Under the pieces are notes generated by a model. It saw only the letters and a list, made by a program, of their open reading frames with translations, searched no databases and was not told the DNA's origin. Position numbers and translations under genes: made by a program. This document shows, piece by piece, positions 9,791 through 19,142 of a stretch of DNA of 26,635 nucleotides. Each line of letters starts with the position of its first letter. The stretch's first letter is position 1. Origin of the DNA: Coemansia sp. RSA 922 (taxonomy: Eukaryota; Kickxellomycota; Kickxellomycetes; Kickxellales; Kickxellaceae); NCBI GenBank assembly GCA_027577415.1, contig JANBQS010000200.1, positions 1 to 26,635 of the forward strand. The letters are read 5' to 3'.

Positions 9791-9809
9791 ACGCGTATTA
9801 GGAACGCGT
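9791..9809. promoter_or_regulatory. paired MluI cell-cycle boxes (ACGCGT)
   Basis: Two exact ACGCGT hexamers at 9791-9796 and 9804-9809, 13 bp apart, lie 62-80 bp before the Cdc45 ATG and about 140-158 bp before the Med17 ATG. ACGCGT is the binding core of the MBF (Mbp1/Swi6, Cdc10 complex) G1/S transcription factor of fungi, and the motif is palindromic, so it could serve either gene. Cdc45 is the more likely target because replication genes are standard MBF targets. Confidence 0.7.
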
Positions 9810-9948
9810 AAACTTTTATGTGGTTCGATTATATTTTTTTGAGAGCCGAGTCAATATCCAAAATAGGAGGGATAATGGATCGCACTACTTTTGTCTTTTT
9901 TCTTCTCACTTTTAGCATTTTATAATTCCACTCTCTTTCTTTTTATCA

Positions 9949-12588
9949 ATGCCGTCGGGTACTTTGCGCGTGCCGCTCGAGAGCATGGCCTCTCAATTCA
10001 CTGTGAATGAAATCGACGCACAAGGCAGTGTCACACTTCAGCCCCACCTCAGTGCACAAGAAGAAATGGCCCAACAGATTGGACAACTCTGGGACACCTA
10101 CAACAATTTCCAAGGACTACCCTCCCTCCCCGACACCGACGACACTGATTCCGATAGCAAATCTACCGGTGACGAAGAAGAAGATGACGCCGTTGACCTC
10201 CTAACTACTACAGCCGACAATAACGACGAAAGTGCTGATATGGATGCCTATATGGTTCGCGCCAAAGTACACGAGCAATTGACGTTGGCGCAGTCAGAGA
10301 TCCAAGTATCTTTGGATATGGTTCGTTTGTTGTTGGCTGCCAAGAAGCGCGCGGCTCGTGGTGACGTAACGAGTGGTGGGCAGGCATCTTTGGCTAAACA
10401 TGATCAGGCTATTAGCTCTACTGCGTTTGCTGCACTGGTCGGTGGAGATATTGGTACTGAGGTCACTGTAGGCGGACTACCATTCCCCGTTGGCATGGTC
10501 GATACGGTAAAGACCGAGCGACGCGCACAAATTAGTTCAGAGCAGCAGACTAATGAGCTTAAATTTGTCCTGGGCGCAAAGTACCGCCAAATGGGAGAAG
10601 CCGCTGACACTCTACTATTGAGCTCTCAGCGGCTGCAGACTATGGCTAGAGGCGAATCGGGGTTTTGGCGTACGGCATTTGAGTTACGCAGACGCAACTG
10701 GGTCGTTCAGCAGCAGCGCCAGTTAATGACTTCTAAGAGGATGCCTGTCTATGGCGACCGCTATTTCGTGAGATACGGGTATGCCGATGCTGGGTCTTCT
10801 TTTTCCGAAGACGGCTTGGCTGAAATATTGCGACCCAGCGATGATAATGATAGCTCATTGGCTGATGACGAGGAGGACGTTGTTATGCAGTCGCCTCCGG
10901 AAAGCGTATCAAGCCAGCTCACACCCCTTAGTAAGCTTGGTACGAAGACAGCGCCGTTGTTTATTCCTAGTAGCGACCGGCGTCGCATGCAAGTGCGCTT
11001 ATTTGCCGATGAACAGAATTCGTTGGCTGGGCTTGCTGATAGCAGCGATTACTGTGGCAGCCCCCTTCATCCTTCGGCTCTTGATCGCACGCATGCTCGA
11101 CTGCTGTCAGCACGGCGTGCGCTGTTTGACAGAGAATTGTACCACCGACTGTGCAAAGAAGCGCGAGTTTTGGATCTGGGCTCAGTTCGCTCCACTGTTA
11201 CTTCTGCCGACCCTCCGGGCATCCGCGATATCCTCGTTACCACACTGAGTCGCGACAATATGGATGTGCGAGTTGAGTGGATGCTCGATGATACAAATAA
11301 CAGCGAAATACCGGGTAATGACTTTGTCGCGTGGCAGAGCGAGTACTATGCTGGACTTGCGCTTGCCATGGCCGCTATGCATCAACGTCGTTTGCATCGC
11401 GAGGTTAAGCATTATTATTTGGGTGCTAATCTCGCTAGCCGCGCACTTGTCACTGCTAATAGCGGACGTGCCCCGCCGCCGCCCGATGCCTTTGCTAACG
11501 TTCCTGTTGTGCCTACCTCTGCCGCCCAACCGCCAGTGGCGCAGAGCCAGGTGGCAACTGGAGCTGCTACTCCATTGGCCGTGAGTGCGGCGCCGAGTGG
11601 TTCAGAGACGGCTGCTAGTGGCAGTGGGTCTCCCGCTGCTGCTGCCGTTGTAGCTGGTAGCGCGGAGTCGACTGCGGCTGAGGCTAGTGTTGGTACTACG
11701 TTTACTGTGGCGCGTCCCGACTTGCTTATCTTGGCGCCAGTACTACAGGGTATGCAATTCGCTAAATGGCAACACATCTTGTCTGCTCACACACAGCGCG
11801 CCTGTACGGCTTGGCGACAACTGACTGGCGAGCCGATCGAAGTCATCACACACTTTGCGCGGTCTTACCAGACACCCGACAGTAAATTGTCGGCCCGAGA
11901 TACCCGCAACCTACGTCAACTCTGCACTACTACATTTACTGATAATGATGGACCTGTGGCGAGTAGCGAGGGGATGGCCTATGTTATTCGTATGCGATTC
12001 CAGGGTGGTTCTATAATGGCCTTTCGTGTTGACTCGTCGGGTAACCTTGTATTTATCAAGGGATACTTTCCACCATCAACTGATACACCAACGTCGCTAC
12101 CTGATCAGATCTCTATCCATCGTGTGTTCCGTATTATACCTATGGCCGGACTATCAGAGTTTGTTGATCAGTTGCGTCGCGAAATGCAGTCGCTTGTGCT
12201 TTTACGTGTCGCTTCAGCTTTGTCAAAGTGTAGTTATCAGCGTGTGGGTAAACGTTGTCAGATGGGTCAGTGGTATGTACATCAGGCTCAGCTCTGTGCT
12301 GTTGGCGAGTGTTGGGAGGGCGCTAGACATAGACAGATTATTGCTGTACCTTGCTGGGATGAAGACTCTTCGGTTACTGGTGCTTGGCGTTTGTCTCTGG
12401 CATTTGGTCCCAAACATCCGACTGTATTCGACGCTATTCCACCACTCTCTGATAATGGATCGGATAGACCGCGTGTTCCTTGGACCACCGTCTACCCACC
12501 AATCCTGGGTTCGTCAATGGCTCTGGAGATATCGAATCTCAAAACATTTGAAGAACGACTATTACAAGTTCTCATATCATCCTTCTAA
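9949..12588 (+). CDS. MED17: Mediator head-module subunit Med17
   Basis: Med17 (yeast Srb4) is the scaffold of the Mediator head module and contacts RNA polymerase II during transcription initiation. The 879-residue product matches the family's layout: an N-terminal segment (about 24-55) with HLSAQEEMAQQIGQLWDTY, an acidic linker (60-98), the helical region KVHEQLTLAQSEIQVSLDMVRLLLAAKKR (about 106-133), and the core block LKFVLGAKYRQMGEAADTLLLSSQRL followed by FWRTAFELRRRNWVVQ and the strand DRYFVRYGYADAGSSF. Most distinct is an Ala/Ser/Pro-rich linker (about 510-580) before the C-terminal half. It is longer than yeast Srb4 (687) mainly because of the low-complexity inserts. Two in-frame Met codons lie close together at the start; the first (9949) is chosen. 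Identification is by pattern, not alignment. It shares a divergent promoter with Cdc45. Confidence 0.8.
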   Translation: MPSGTLRVPLESMASQFTVNEIDAQGSVTLQPHLSAQEEMAQQIGQLWDTYNNFQGLPSLPDTDDTDSDSKSTGDEEEDDAVDLLTTTADNNDESADMDAYMVRAKVHEQLTLAQSEIQVSLDMVRLLLAAKKRAARGDVTSGGQASLAKHDQAISSTAFAALVGGDIGTEVTVGGLPFPVGMVDTVKTERRAQISSEQQTNELKFVLGAKYRQMGEAADTLLLSSQRLQTMARGESGFWRTAFELRRRNWVVQQQRQLMTSKRMPVYGDRYFVRYGYADAGSSFSEDGLAEILRPSDDNDSSLADDEEDVVMQSPPESVSSQLTPLSKLGTKTAPLFIPSSDRRRMQVRLFADEQNSLAGLADSSDYCGSPLHPSALDRTHARLLSARRALFDRELYHRLCKEARVLDLGSVRSTVTSADPPGIRDILVTTLSRDNMDVRVEWMLDDTNNSEIPGNDFVAWQSEYYAGLALAMAAMHQRRLHREVKHYYLGANLASRALVTANSGRAPPPPDAFANVPVVPTSAAQPPVAQSQVATGAATPLAVSAAPSGSETAASGSGSPAAAAVVAGSAESTAAEASVGTTFTVARPDLLILAPVLQGMQFAKWQHILSAHTQRACTAWRQLTGEPIEVITHFARSYQTPDSKLSARDTRNLRQLCTTTFTDNDGPVASSEGMAYVIRMRFQGGSIMAFRVDSSGNLVFIKGYFPPSTDTPTSLPDQISIHRVFRIIPMAGLSEFVDQLRREMQSLVLLRVASALSKCSYQRVGKRCQMGQWYVHQAQLCAVGECWEGARHRQIIAVPCWDEDSSVTGAWRLSLAFGPKHPTVFDAIPPLSDNGSDRPRVPWTTVYPPILGSSMALEISNLKTFEERLLQVLISSF

Positions 12589-12730
12589 CTAAACAATTTT
12601 TGCAATATGATATAAAAAAATTTTACTTTGGAGAAGACATTACAAAGAAGAAGAAAAAAAGTATTTTTTATTAGAGGTCATTAGAAAAGAAGGGGTAGCC
12701 TTTTTTTGTATGTGCCCCAGGCTATTTCAC

Positions 12731-13270
12731 TTAGAAAGCTGGGCAACGGGGAACGGGAATAGTCGGCGATGGCGTAGGAGGTGTGTAAGGAGGTAAAGTC
12801 GGGGCGGTCAATGTAGGCGATTGCGATTCTTCGGTCACCGTAGATACTGACGACAACGAGGACTGGGAGGGGATGCTTGAGGGAGTGGGAGAATAGGGAG
12901 CTTCTTCATCATCTGAGCTCAGCGAAATAACCGATGTGCTTGAAGGCGATTCGGAAGTAATAGCAGAAGAGAAAATTTCCTCAATCTTGCTGCTTGCCCA
13001 AGTCGTGTACCAAGTAGACGAAGAATCCCATTCCGAAACCTCACTAGGATAAGAGGGCACCGCGTTGGTAGGAATGGATTCATCGCTTGACGGCGTACTG
13101 GAGAAAATACCCTCAATTCTGCTACTTTCCCAAGTCATATAGCAGGAACTCTGCGAGTTCTCTGTACCGCATACCGCTGGAACTGAAGCTGGAATAGGTG
13201 GCGGGTTGAGAGGAAGTGCGGCGACAAAGCTGATGGCCAAAAGAACGGTTGCGAACAATGTAAATTTCAT
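12731..13270 (-). CDS. small secreted Ser/Thr/Pro-rich protein
   Basis: A 179-residue protein of unknown function. Residues 1-19 form a signal peptide (MKFTLFATVLLAISFVAA), so it is probably secreted or wall-bound. The rest is rich in Ser, Thr and Pro and likely O-glycosylated; the C-terminal third is a run of TPPTPSP-like motifs, with no GPI-anchor signal. Two copies of a T-W-x-S-S-[RK]-I-E-x-I-F-S-S motif (residues 46-58 and 90-102), each preceded by an aromatic-containing pair, stand out. Three cysteines (34, 43, about 176) are present. The stop is 142 bp from the convergent Med17 stop. An effector or adhesin-like wall protein is possible, but nothing proves either. Confidence 0.7.
   Translation of the reverse strand: MKFTLFATVLLAISFVAALPLNPPPIPASVPAVCGTENSQSSCYMTWESSRIEGIFSSTPSSDESIPTNAVPSYPSEVSEWDSSSTWYTTWASSKIEEIFSSAITSESPSSTSVISLSSDDEEAPYSPTPSSIPSQSSLSSVSTVTEESQSPTLTAPTLPPYTPPTPSPTIPVPRCPAF
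12965..13144 (-). repeat. duplicated TWxSSxIExIFSS coding motif
   Basis: Two coding segments of the secreted protein, at about 13144-13097 and 13012-12965, encode nearly the same 16-residue unit, 44 residues apart. The DNA is only moderately similar while the protein motif is well kept (Trp, Ser-Ser, Ile-Glu, Ile-Phe-Ser-Ser). That suggests an old duplication held by selection. Confidence 0.7.
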
Positions 13271-14064
13271 GATTTATCTAATAGAGTATCGTTGCCTGAA
13301 CGAGAAAAGGAGTATGTCAAATAAGGGGGGTGGAGAAATGAAGAGGGGGGAAGATGAAAAGTTTAGGAGACCGAAGTGATTATACCGAGTTTTTGTATAG
13401 CGCGGGTCCAGCCTGCTTCAATAAAAAAATGGTAATAGAGGGGTAAAAATGCAAGTAGGAATGGATATGAGTGTTAAAAAATGCTGACGAAAAAAGAAAG
13501 AAAAAAAAAACCGGTGGAGACAGCCGTCCCTATATCTGTGTTTTGGACGTTCGTCCCTTGCCACGCGCACTCCATAAAACGAGGAGCGACAAGATAGTGT
13601 AAAGCACTGTTCTTTCTAGAAGGGACGTCTCTCTCTCTCATCTTTGTAGCAGCTCTTTTTATTTCGCCTCGCGCTCAGAATAGATCTGCCAAGATTGCTT
13701 CTGTTCATGCTTTGTGAGTGAAAAAAATGCCTCGCACATCATTTTTTAAAAAGTCTCATTTGGGGAGATGTGTAAACATGGCTTGCTCACAAATAAAAAA
13801 GTGTGAGGGATCGTCGCTAGAAAGAAGTGAAGCAGGTTGAATAGCTGTATTTGTTTCGACCACTGTGCATACACGCGGTCCCAAAGCCAAGATCCACATT
13901 AATGCGGGATTACCTCACTCGTAGGTCATTCTGGGATATCTGGACAATCACCCTCCCCCCAACTGAGAAGAGTAGTGAGGTGCCAATGACACCTCAATTT
14001 CAGACATGTTATCATTGATGTTTAATGCAATAAGCTAAAATAGCAAAGTAAAGGATAAAAATAA
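13271..14064. other. intergenic region, no gene seen
   Basis: About 0.8 kb upstream of the secreted-protein gene and downstream of Vps28, both on the minus strand. I see no coding region, tRNA or repeat family. Poly-A runs, a CT-rich patch (about 13625-13645) and an inverted pair CGTCCCTT/AAGGGACG (about 13549 and 13620) are present. It probably holds the promoter of the secreted protein gene. Confidence 0.45.
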
Positions 14065-14682
14065 TTACTCGTGTGAGTCTAAAATGTTTTTAAAGTCAGA
14101 GTAGGCTTGCTCGACCTCAAACAGCAGCTGGCGAGCCTGTTCCTCGTCTAGCTCGTCGCTGGCCTTCATCTTGTTCAAGCGGATAAGCCAGTCCCTAAAG
14201 CTAGCCTTCCAGCGGTAATCCGGAGGCAGAAACGAAGCCGCATTGACACTCTGCAAAAGGTCAGTTAACAGTGGATGCAGCTTGTCGACCGAAGTCATGT
14301 TCATACTCAGGGCGTCCATAGTAGTGATAAAGTCTTGAACGGTCTTTGCGACAAGCTTTGCGTTGTTTCCACTCGGGCCGCTAGCAGTTCCATGCTCAAT
14401 CGTGCTGGGTACTCCGACTTCCAAGCGACGAAGAGCTGCCGAACAACTGAGTCTGTATTGTTGCGTAAACTTTGTTAGGTCCGGGTTGTTGACCATCTGG
14501 GAGACTGTCTTGCACTGTAGGAGAAGCTTGTTACACTCGGCTGTGTACTCTGTGGCGGATATCGAGTCATGTGCGAATGCCCGCTCTAGGTGTTCTAGGG
14601 ACATTACAATGGCATACAGAGCTGCTTTGTTCTCATATACCTCGCGCTCGGCCGACGTGTTGTAGAGTTTAATTTCGTCCAT
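14065..14682 (-). CDS. VPS28: ESCRT-I subunit Vps28
   Basis: Vps28 is a core subunit of ESCRT-I, which sorts ubiquitinated membrane cargo into multivesicular endosomes. The 205-residue product begins MDEIKLYNTSAEREVYENKAALYAIV, matching the conserved Vps28 N-terminus, with HLERAFAHDSISATEYTAECNKLLLQCK following; this half binds the Vps23/TSG101 and Vps37 headpiece. After a short Ser/Gly-rich linker (about 120-130), residues 132-205 form the four-helix C-terminal domain (DFITTMDALSMNMTSVDKLHPLLTDLLQS and FRDWLIRLNKMKASDELDEEQARQLLFEVEQAYSDF) that contacts ESCRT-II. Length is close to human Vps28 (221). A longer frame starting at 14733 would add 17 hydrophobic residues; I chose the Met at 14682 because homology begins right there. 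It is divergent from the UPF0658 gene. Confidence 0.95.
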   Translation of the reverse strand: MDEIKLYNTSAEREVYENKAALYAIVMSLEHLERAFAHDSISATEYTAECNKLLLQCKTVSQMVNNPDLTKFTQQYRLSCSAALRRLEVGVPSTIEHGTASGPSGNNAKLVAKTVQDFITTMDALSMNMTSVDKLHPLLTDLLQSVNAASFLPPDYRWKASFRDWLIRLNKMKASDELDEEQARQLLFEVEQAYSDFKNILDSHE

Positions 14683-15082
14683 TATTATAATATAAAAAAG
14701 AATATGAATAGTTGGCGATATGTTTAGGTTCAATACAATCCCGCCCGTCTATCACACCGTGGGCCAGGTGAAGTGACGTTTGGGACTTTTTTTTTTGCGC
14801 CTTTGTACCACCTGATTGGCATTCGTTCTTTGGGGGAGAGAAAAATAGTCGCCTCCCCACCAAGCCGCAAGTCTCTTCTTTTTTCAGCAAGATTCTTTTT
14901 ATTTTTTTCCTTCAGTCAATTCAACTTTTTTTATTTTATTCTTTGCTACGGTTTTTTTTGGTTTGGGTTGTTTACATTTTGAGCGTGCAGCTGGACTGAC
15001 AATCTCTCACATAACTATTACTTTCTTTAAAGACACACGCACACGCGCAAATTTGGCTCGGTAGTAGCTCACATTTAATACA
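14683..15082. other. divergent promoter region between Vps28 and UPF0658 gene
   Basis: A 400-bp region between two divergent start codons. It is rich in T tracts on the + strand (about 14785-14960), typical of nucleosome-depleted fungal promoters, and includes TGACGT at about 14772, a CRE/ATF-like core. No coding sequence is seen. Small open frames on the minus strand here overlap T/A tracts and are not credible. Confidence 0.5.
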
Positions 15083-16096
15083 ATGGCGATTAGCGAGAGC
15101 CTCCAAAAGATGCCGCTCGCAGGCAAGGTGTGCTGCTGCTTTGCCGCTCTGCAAGCGCTGGCGGTAATAGGACTGGAGACGTCGATTCTAGTTATAGTAT
15201 TACAAAAGATGGAGAACGTCTTTGCCAGTTGGTCGAGCGACAAGGGCGTGGCAATATACTTTTTGCTGCTGGTGATAGCGTCGCTGTTTGGGCTGTTCTT
15301 GATGGTGGGCGGCGTGATGAACGGCGACACAATCCAAATAATCGGGTTCTGCCTGTTCAACCTGTTTGCCATGACACTGGCTATATTCCGGTTCTACCAA
15401 GTGCGCACGTGGATTCAGGCTGACATTTTCGTGGGGTTCGAGGTGTACCCTATGGTTAAAGACATTATGGTGGCGAGTATCGGCGTAATGGCGGGCATGA
15501 CGGCGGTGTTTGGTATACTGGCGTACCTGTTGTACATTGCGTTTGGCTGGGAGATTTACAAGCGCGTTGGCGCCGACTTGAAGATTCGCCGCATGTATGT
15601 GAACTACCGCACGCTGGTGTTCTTATTGAAGATTGACTTTTTTGTCTTCCTTGGCTTCGCCGTGTCATACATCATCTTGGTTCTAAAGTCGTCGGACCCC
15701 GAGTTTGGCATCACCGTGGCATTTGTGCCAGTGACTCTGTCGGTGCTCGTCCTGGCGTTCTGGGGCTTGCGCCGTGAGTCGGTGGCTACCATGTGGACGT
15801 TTATCTTTTTGCTCTGCGGCAGCACGGCATACTTTGTCTACAAGTGCGCCCGTATGTACGACCCCAAGCAAGAGGCAAAGTTTTTGACTCAGCGTCCGAT
15901 GATGACCTACTACACGGTTATTTCGCTAGTCGTCATCTCTGCGACGCTGCACCAGGCGGTCTCTTGCTTGGCCAACTTTGGCTATGGCTTGAAGGAGCGT
16001 ATCGAAATCACGCGCGGCAAGCGTAGCGACATGGAGCAGATCCAGGACTACTATGTTAATGCTGCTGGCGACCGCCGCATGAACTTGGAGGGATAG
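15083..16096 (+). CDS. UPF0658-type Golgi multi-pass membrane protein
   Basis: A 337-residue polytopic membrane protein. About eight hydrophobic helices can be drawn, near residues 17-41, 57-80, 85-105, 126-157, 178-200, 207-226, 232-253 and 274-299, with charged loops including GADLKIRRMYVNYRTL between the fourth and fifth. The N-terminus starts just before the first helix, and the C-terminal tail is polar (QIQDYYVNAAGDRRMNLEG). The layout and the FGWEIYKRVGADLKIRRMY loop resemble the UPF0658 family of fission yeast and zygomycetes, whose S. pombe member is placed in the Golgi; molecular function is unknown. Identification is from memory of family pattern. The open frame is complete and intronless. 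It is divergent from Vps28 and is the last conserved gene before the accessory region. Confidence 0.7.
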   Translation: MAISESLQKMPLAGKVCCCFAALQALAVIGLETSILVIVLQKMENVFASWSSDKGVAIYFLLLVIASLFGLFLMVGGVMNGDTIQIIGFCLFNLFAMTLAIFRFYQVRTWIQADIFVGFEVYPMVKDIMVASIGVMAGMTAVFGILAYLLYIAFGWEIYKRVGADLKIRRMYVNYRTLVFLLKIDFFVFLGFAVSYIILVLKSSDPEFGITVAFVPVTLSVLVLAFWGLRRESVATMWTFIFLLCGSTAYFVYKCARMYDPKQEAKFLTQRPMMTYYTVISLVVISATLHQAVSCLANFGYGLKERIEITRGKRSDMEQIQDYYVNAAGDRRMNLEG

Positions 16097-17471
16097 AAAA
16101 GTCATTTATAGTCCCTTTTTTTGAATTATCGTTGCTTGTGCTTTTATATTCTTCCTATATCGTTATTCCATTTTGACTTAAAGGCAAGCGCGGCAGAGTA
16201 GATTAGCGCAGTCATTCGAAAGGCTTTAATTGCCATGGAACAACACAGATGACTAGTGATTGAAGTTAATGTTTATTGGTTTGTTACTAAGAAACTGTGT
16301 AATGGTCTATTACCATTATATTGGTATACCCGTCAGGCAGCACTATTATAAGGTGTCTACGTTTCAATGTAGTGGCAGCTTTATCCCCAATCGTTATTTA
16401 GGCACTGTGTTTGCTACAATTAAAAAGAGAAAGCATGCATGCTTGTGCATAGAGTGGCAGACATACCTCAAAGTAGACTTTGGACATTGCACTATTGGGC
16501 TGCTGTGAGTGAGAAACAAAGTGAGTGTCTTTATTCCCATTCCTATTTTTGGCATTGACCTTGAGAATATAAAAGAGTGATTGTATGTTTATGTGCACTG
16601 TGGAAGATATTTTTCATGCTGCAAACAACAGACGCCAGTTTTTGCATGGGTGCTTGTGAGATGCAGATTTGCATGACATACTGTCACTAAAAATAGCAAG
16701 AGAAGACAATTTTTTTACATGATGTGTGTATTTATCACTGTATTCGCAAAAGGCATGGATGTTCCAGAACAAGAAAAAAAGAAGCTCTGTTTGCAGATCC
16801 TGGTGCAATGCCAATTTTGAGCAACATGGAGGTTGTTTTGGTGCAACTACACTAGCAAGCTCTCTTGCAACAGAGTGAATATCTTGCACAGGTCTGAGGC
16901 TGCCAGGGGTTATAAATGGAGCACTTTTGGCACCCAAATTGATTTAGTTTTCCTTACCTTTTCTTTATCCTTTTCTAGGTCATTGTTTTGAGTGAATCCA
17001 TCAATCCTCAGTGTCAGCCTGCCAGTACACTACTACTGTCAGAACTGGTTTCAGTGGTGCACCTATTTGGTTAATAGCCAAGGCACAGGGAGGTACTGCT
17101 GCTATTATTATTTTAGTGCTGACACTTGCAATAGTACCTGCGATTGCTAACATTGACACTCAAGACTTGGTGCAAGTTGTCCACAAGGTGCCCAATTTTT
17201 TTGCTACCCTCCAAAATTACACCATACTGACTTTTGCAGCTTTTTTTCACAGATATCACTCGCCAGCATGAGGGCCAATTTTAAAGATCCCTCGTAGTTC
17301 AATTTTCTATTATAGTGGCTGATATTCACGAATTTAATATATTCCAGAAGCAACTACCACACAAGTATATTCAACCAAGAGAGATATTTATCCAGCAGCC
17401 AACCTTTAGCAAAAAAGACACAAACCCTCTACACATATAGGCTTAAACTATTAAACTCCATAACTGAGCCC
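16097..17471. other. AT-rich region without a gene
   Basis: Nearly 1.4 kb with no convincing gene. It contains a perfect 14-base palindrome AAGCATGCATGCTT at 16431-16444. A weak hydrophobic open frame on the + strand (about 17011-17271, no ATG start) reads like a membrane segment but is probably chance or a relic. It may hold the decayed remains of a mobile element, but no terminal repeats or motifs are visible. It marks the change from compact conserved genes to accessory DNA. Confidence 0.45.
16431..16444. repeat. 14-bp perfect palindrome with GCATGC core
   Basis: AAGCATGCATGCTT is a perfect 14-base palindrome in non-coding DNA. Its core octamer TGCATGCA also occurs at 403-410 and inside the palindrome at 2881-2892, each time outside genes. 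It may be a transcription-factor site or chance. Confidence 0.4.
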
Positions 17472-19142
17472 TTACAGGACCCATTCGACTTGTACTAGCC
17501 TTTGCTGATAGTTGCTGTAAACAGGCAGTTTGGATATGCAACTATAAGCCATCTCTATAGACCTTGTATATGCCTCACACCTCACCTTAGCCATCCTTGG
17601 ACACAACAGGCTCAAAATCTGCCCTATATGAGTGGCAATTATTGGCTCTGAACACGGGCATAGTGTAACTGCTACTAACTTGGACATGGGCATATAGTTA
17701 TTCTCGCAAAGCCGTGCCAAGCTATTGTGATTTGCCACGCATTCAAGAGTCACCTGCGCCTCTTTTGACTCTTCTATTGGTGCATCTAATAACAAATGTG
17801 TTAGATTAGGTGTACACCTCAAAATTGAGATATAATCTAGAACTGACAAATCAATTTTAGATAGCTTGAGAGTAGCTAAGCAACGAGCTATGCTTGAGCT
17901 GCAAAGCTTGCTCATATAGTTGTCCTTGTTGATACAATGCCCCAATTCAAAGTTCATGCACCGGACGTTTGATCCACCGTTAATAGCAAACTCTAGAATC
18001 TTGCGCTCAGCATCTGGTTCAGATACCTCACCATTATAGTAAATATCAATGCTTATATTCTTCAGTCTTGGGAACTTTGTTTGAATATTGCCTTCAATAT
18101 TGGGAATAAACAAATATTCATTAACTACTGGCCAAATTTCGATATGTTCCAGTGTCTGATTATTACCGCGAAACAGTATATCATTGCCAACACAGTTTAA
18201 TCCAGTCAACTTTAGTCTAGTAAGTACTGGAAATGGCGCACCATCTAATAGCAGGGCACGTTCATTGTCTCTTATTCCGCCGTGGATGAGTGTCAGGGAC
18301 TTGAGAATAGGGTACACTATGAGTGCTCCATCACCAGTGATGACAATATCTCGAAAGAAAAGCCGATTTTCAAACGTGACCTTGAGTCCAATTAGTGTTG
18401 AAGAATTTAGGCATATCAGCTTGGCGAATAGATCAGAATCATAACATTCATAATACGAAATCTTTGTTAATCCTGTCAAGGGTGGCAAACCGCCCACGAT
18501 GAAATTGTCTTCACTAAAAGAGTAGCCAATCTCCTTTTTGTTGACTAACAATAACGCAACTAGCTGTTTTAGACCTGTTGGTGCCACCGACCTCGCCTGG
18601 TTAAAACATTTACTGTTATCAAAATGTAGAGCACTTGTATTTGGGAACATTTGGTTTAGCCTTTTAGCAAACAGTGTAATGTTTGCCTCGCATTCTTCGT
18701 CACTTGGTAGCATTTGCATGTTTCTAGCTGATAGATGCAACTTAATATAATTGACATTGACAAATCTAGAATTTTTAAACATTGGTGAGTCCATTACTTT
18801 CCATGCCGTTCCATCCACCACATCAGCATAGTGAACGTTCATTTTGACCGACTTTACATACTTCTGAGCATTGTTATCAATAGAAAACTCGATTGTATTA
18901 GCAAGCTTATTAGTTTCTTGCTTGGCTATATTGCTGTACACGTCAATGTCAAATATAGCAAGAGCACTCAAAAATGGTAAGCAAGCCAATCTCCATTGCG
19001 ACGAAATTTGAGAATACTTTACCACTTCAGAGAGGTCAAAATCACAACCATATGCAATAGTATGATGTTTCTTAGGGTTGAATTTTCCATGTTGTGCTAT
19101 ATTTCTAATCAAGTGTTCAGGAAGTGTGTCGAGCTCGAACAT
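17472..19142 (-). CDS. F-box/LRR-like protein
   Basis: A 556-residue protein whose N-terminus, FELDTLPEHLIRNIAQ, followed after an insert by LSEVVKYSQISSQWRLACLPFL, has the pattern of an F-box (residues about 2-60), the Skp1-binding segment of SCF ligases. The rest is a run of irregular leucine-rich repeats (for example LTGLTKISYYEC, LKSLTLIHGGI, LTRLKLTGLNC, LKNISIDIYY, LATLKLSKIDL, LTHLLLDAP), which would form a curved substrate-binding scaffold. It probably selects proteins for ubiquitination; the target is unknown. Large families of such rapidly diverging proteins are common in some zygomycete-grade fungi. An in-frame extension upstream (to 19460) starts without an ATG and reads as low-complexity; I chose the Met at 19142 because the F-box begins there. 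The body is intact and intronless. Confidence 0.7.
   Translation of the reverse strand: MFELDTLPEHLIRNIAQHGKFNPKKHHTIAYGCDFDLSEVVKYSQISSQWRLACLPFLSALAIFDIDVYSNIAKQETNKLANTIEFSIDNNAQKYVKSVKMNVHYADVVDGTAWKVMDSPMFKNSRFVNVNYIKLHLSARNMQMLPSDEECEANITLFAKRLNQMFPNTSALHFDNSKCFNQARSVAPTGLKQLVALLLVNKKEIGYSFSEDNFIVGGLPPLTGLTKISYYECYDSDLFAKLICLNSSTLIGLKVTFENRLFFRDIVITGDGALIVYPILKSLTLIHGGIRDNERALLLDGAPFPVLTRLKLTGLNCVGNDILFRGNNQTLEHIEIWPVVNEYLFIPNIEGNIQTKFPRLKNISIDIYYNGEVSEPDAERKILEFAINGGSNVRCMNFELGHCINKDNYMSKLCSSSIARCLATLKLSKIDLSVLDYISILRCTPNLTHLLLDAPIEESKEAQVTLECVANHNSLARLCENNYMPMSKLVAVTLCPCSEPIIATHIGQILSLLCPRMAKVRCEAYTRSIEMAYSCISKLPVYSNYQQRLVQVEWVL

Noticed and set aside
14683..14733. N-terminal extension of Vps28 from 14733
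   Set aside because: The added 17 residues are AT-rich leader translation; Vps28 similarity begins at the Met at 14682.
17011..17271. 86-codon hydrophobic open frame on the + strand
   Set aside because: It lacks an ATG start, has no recognisable family and sits in AT-rich DNA; it is probably chance or a relic.
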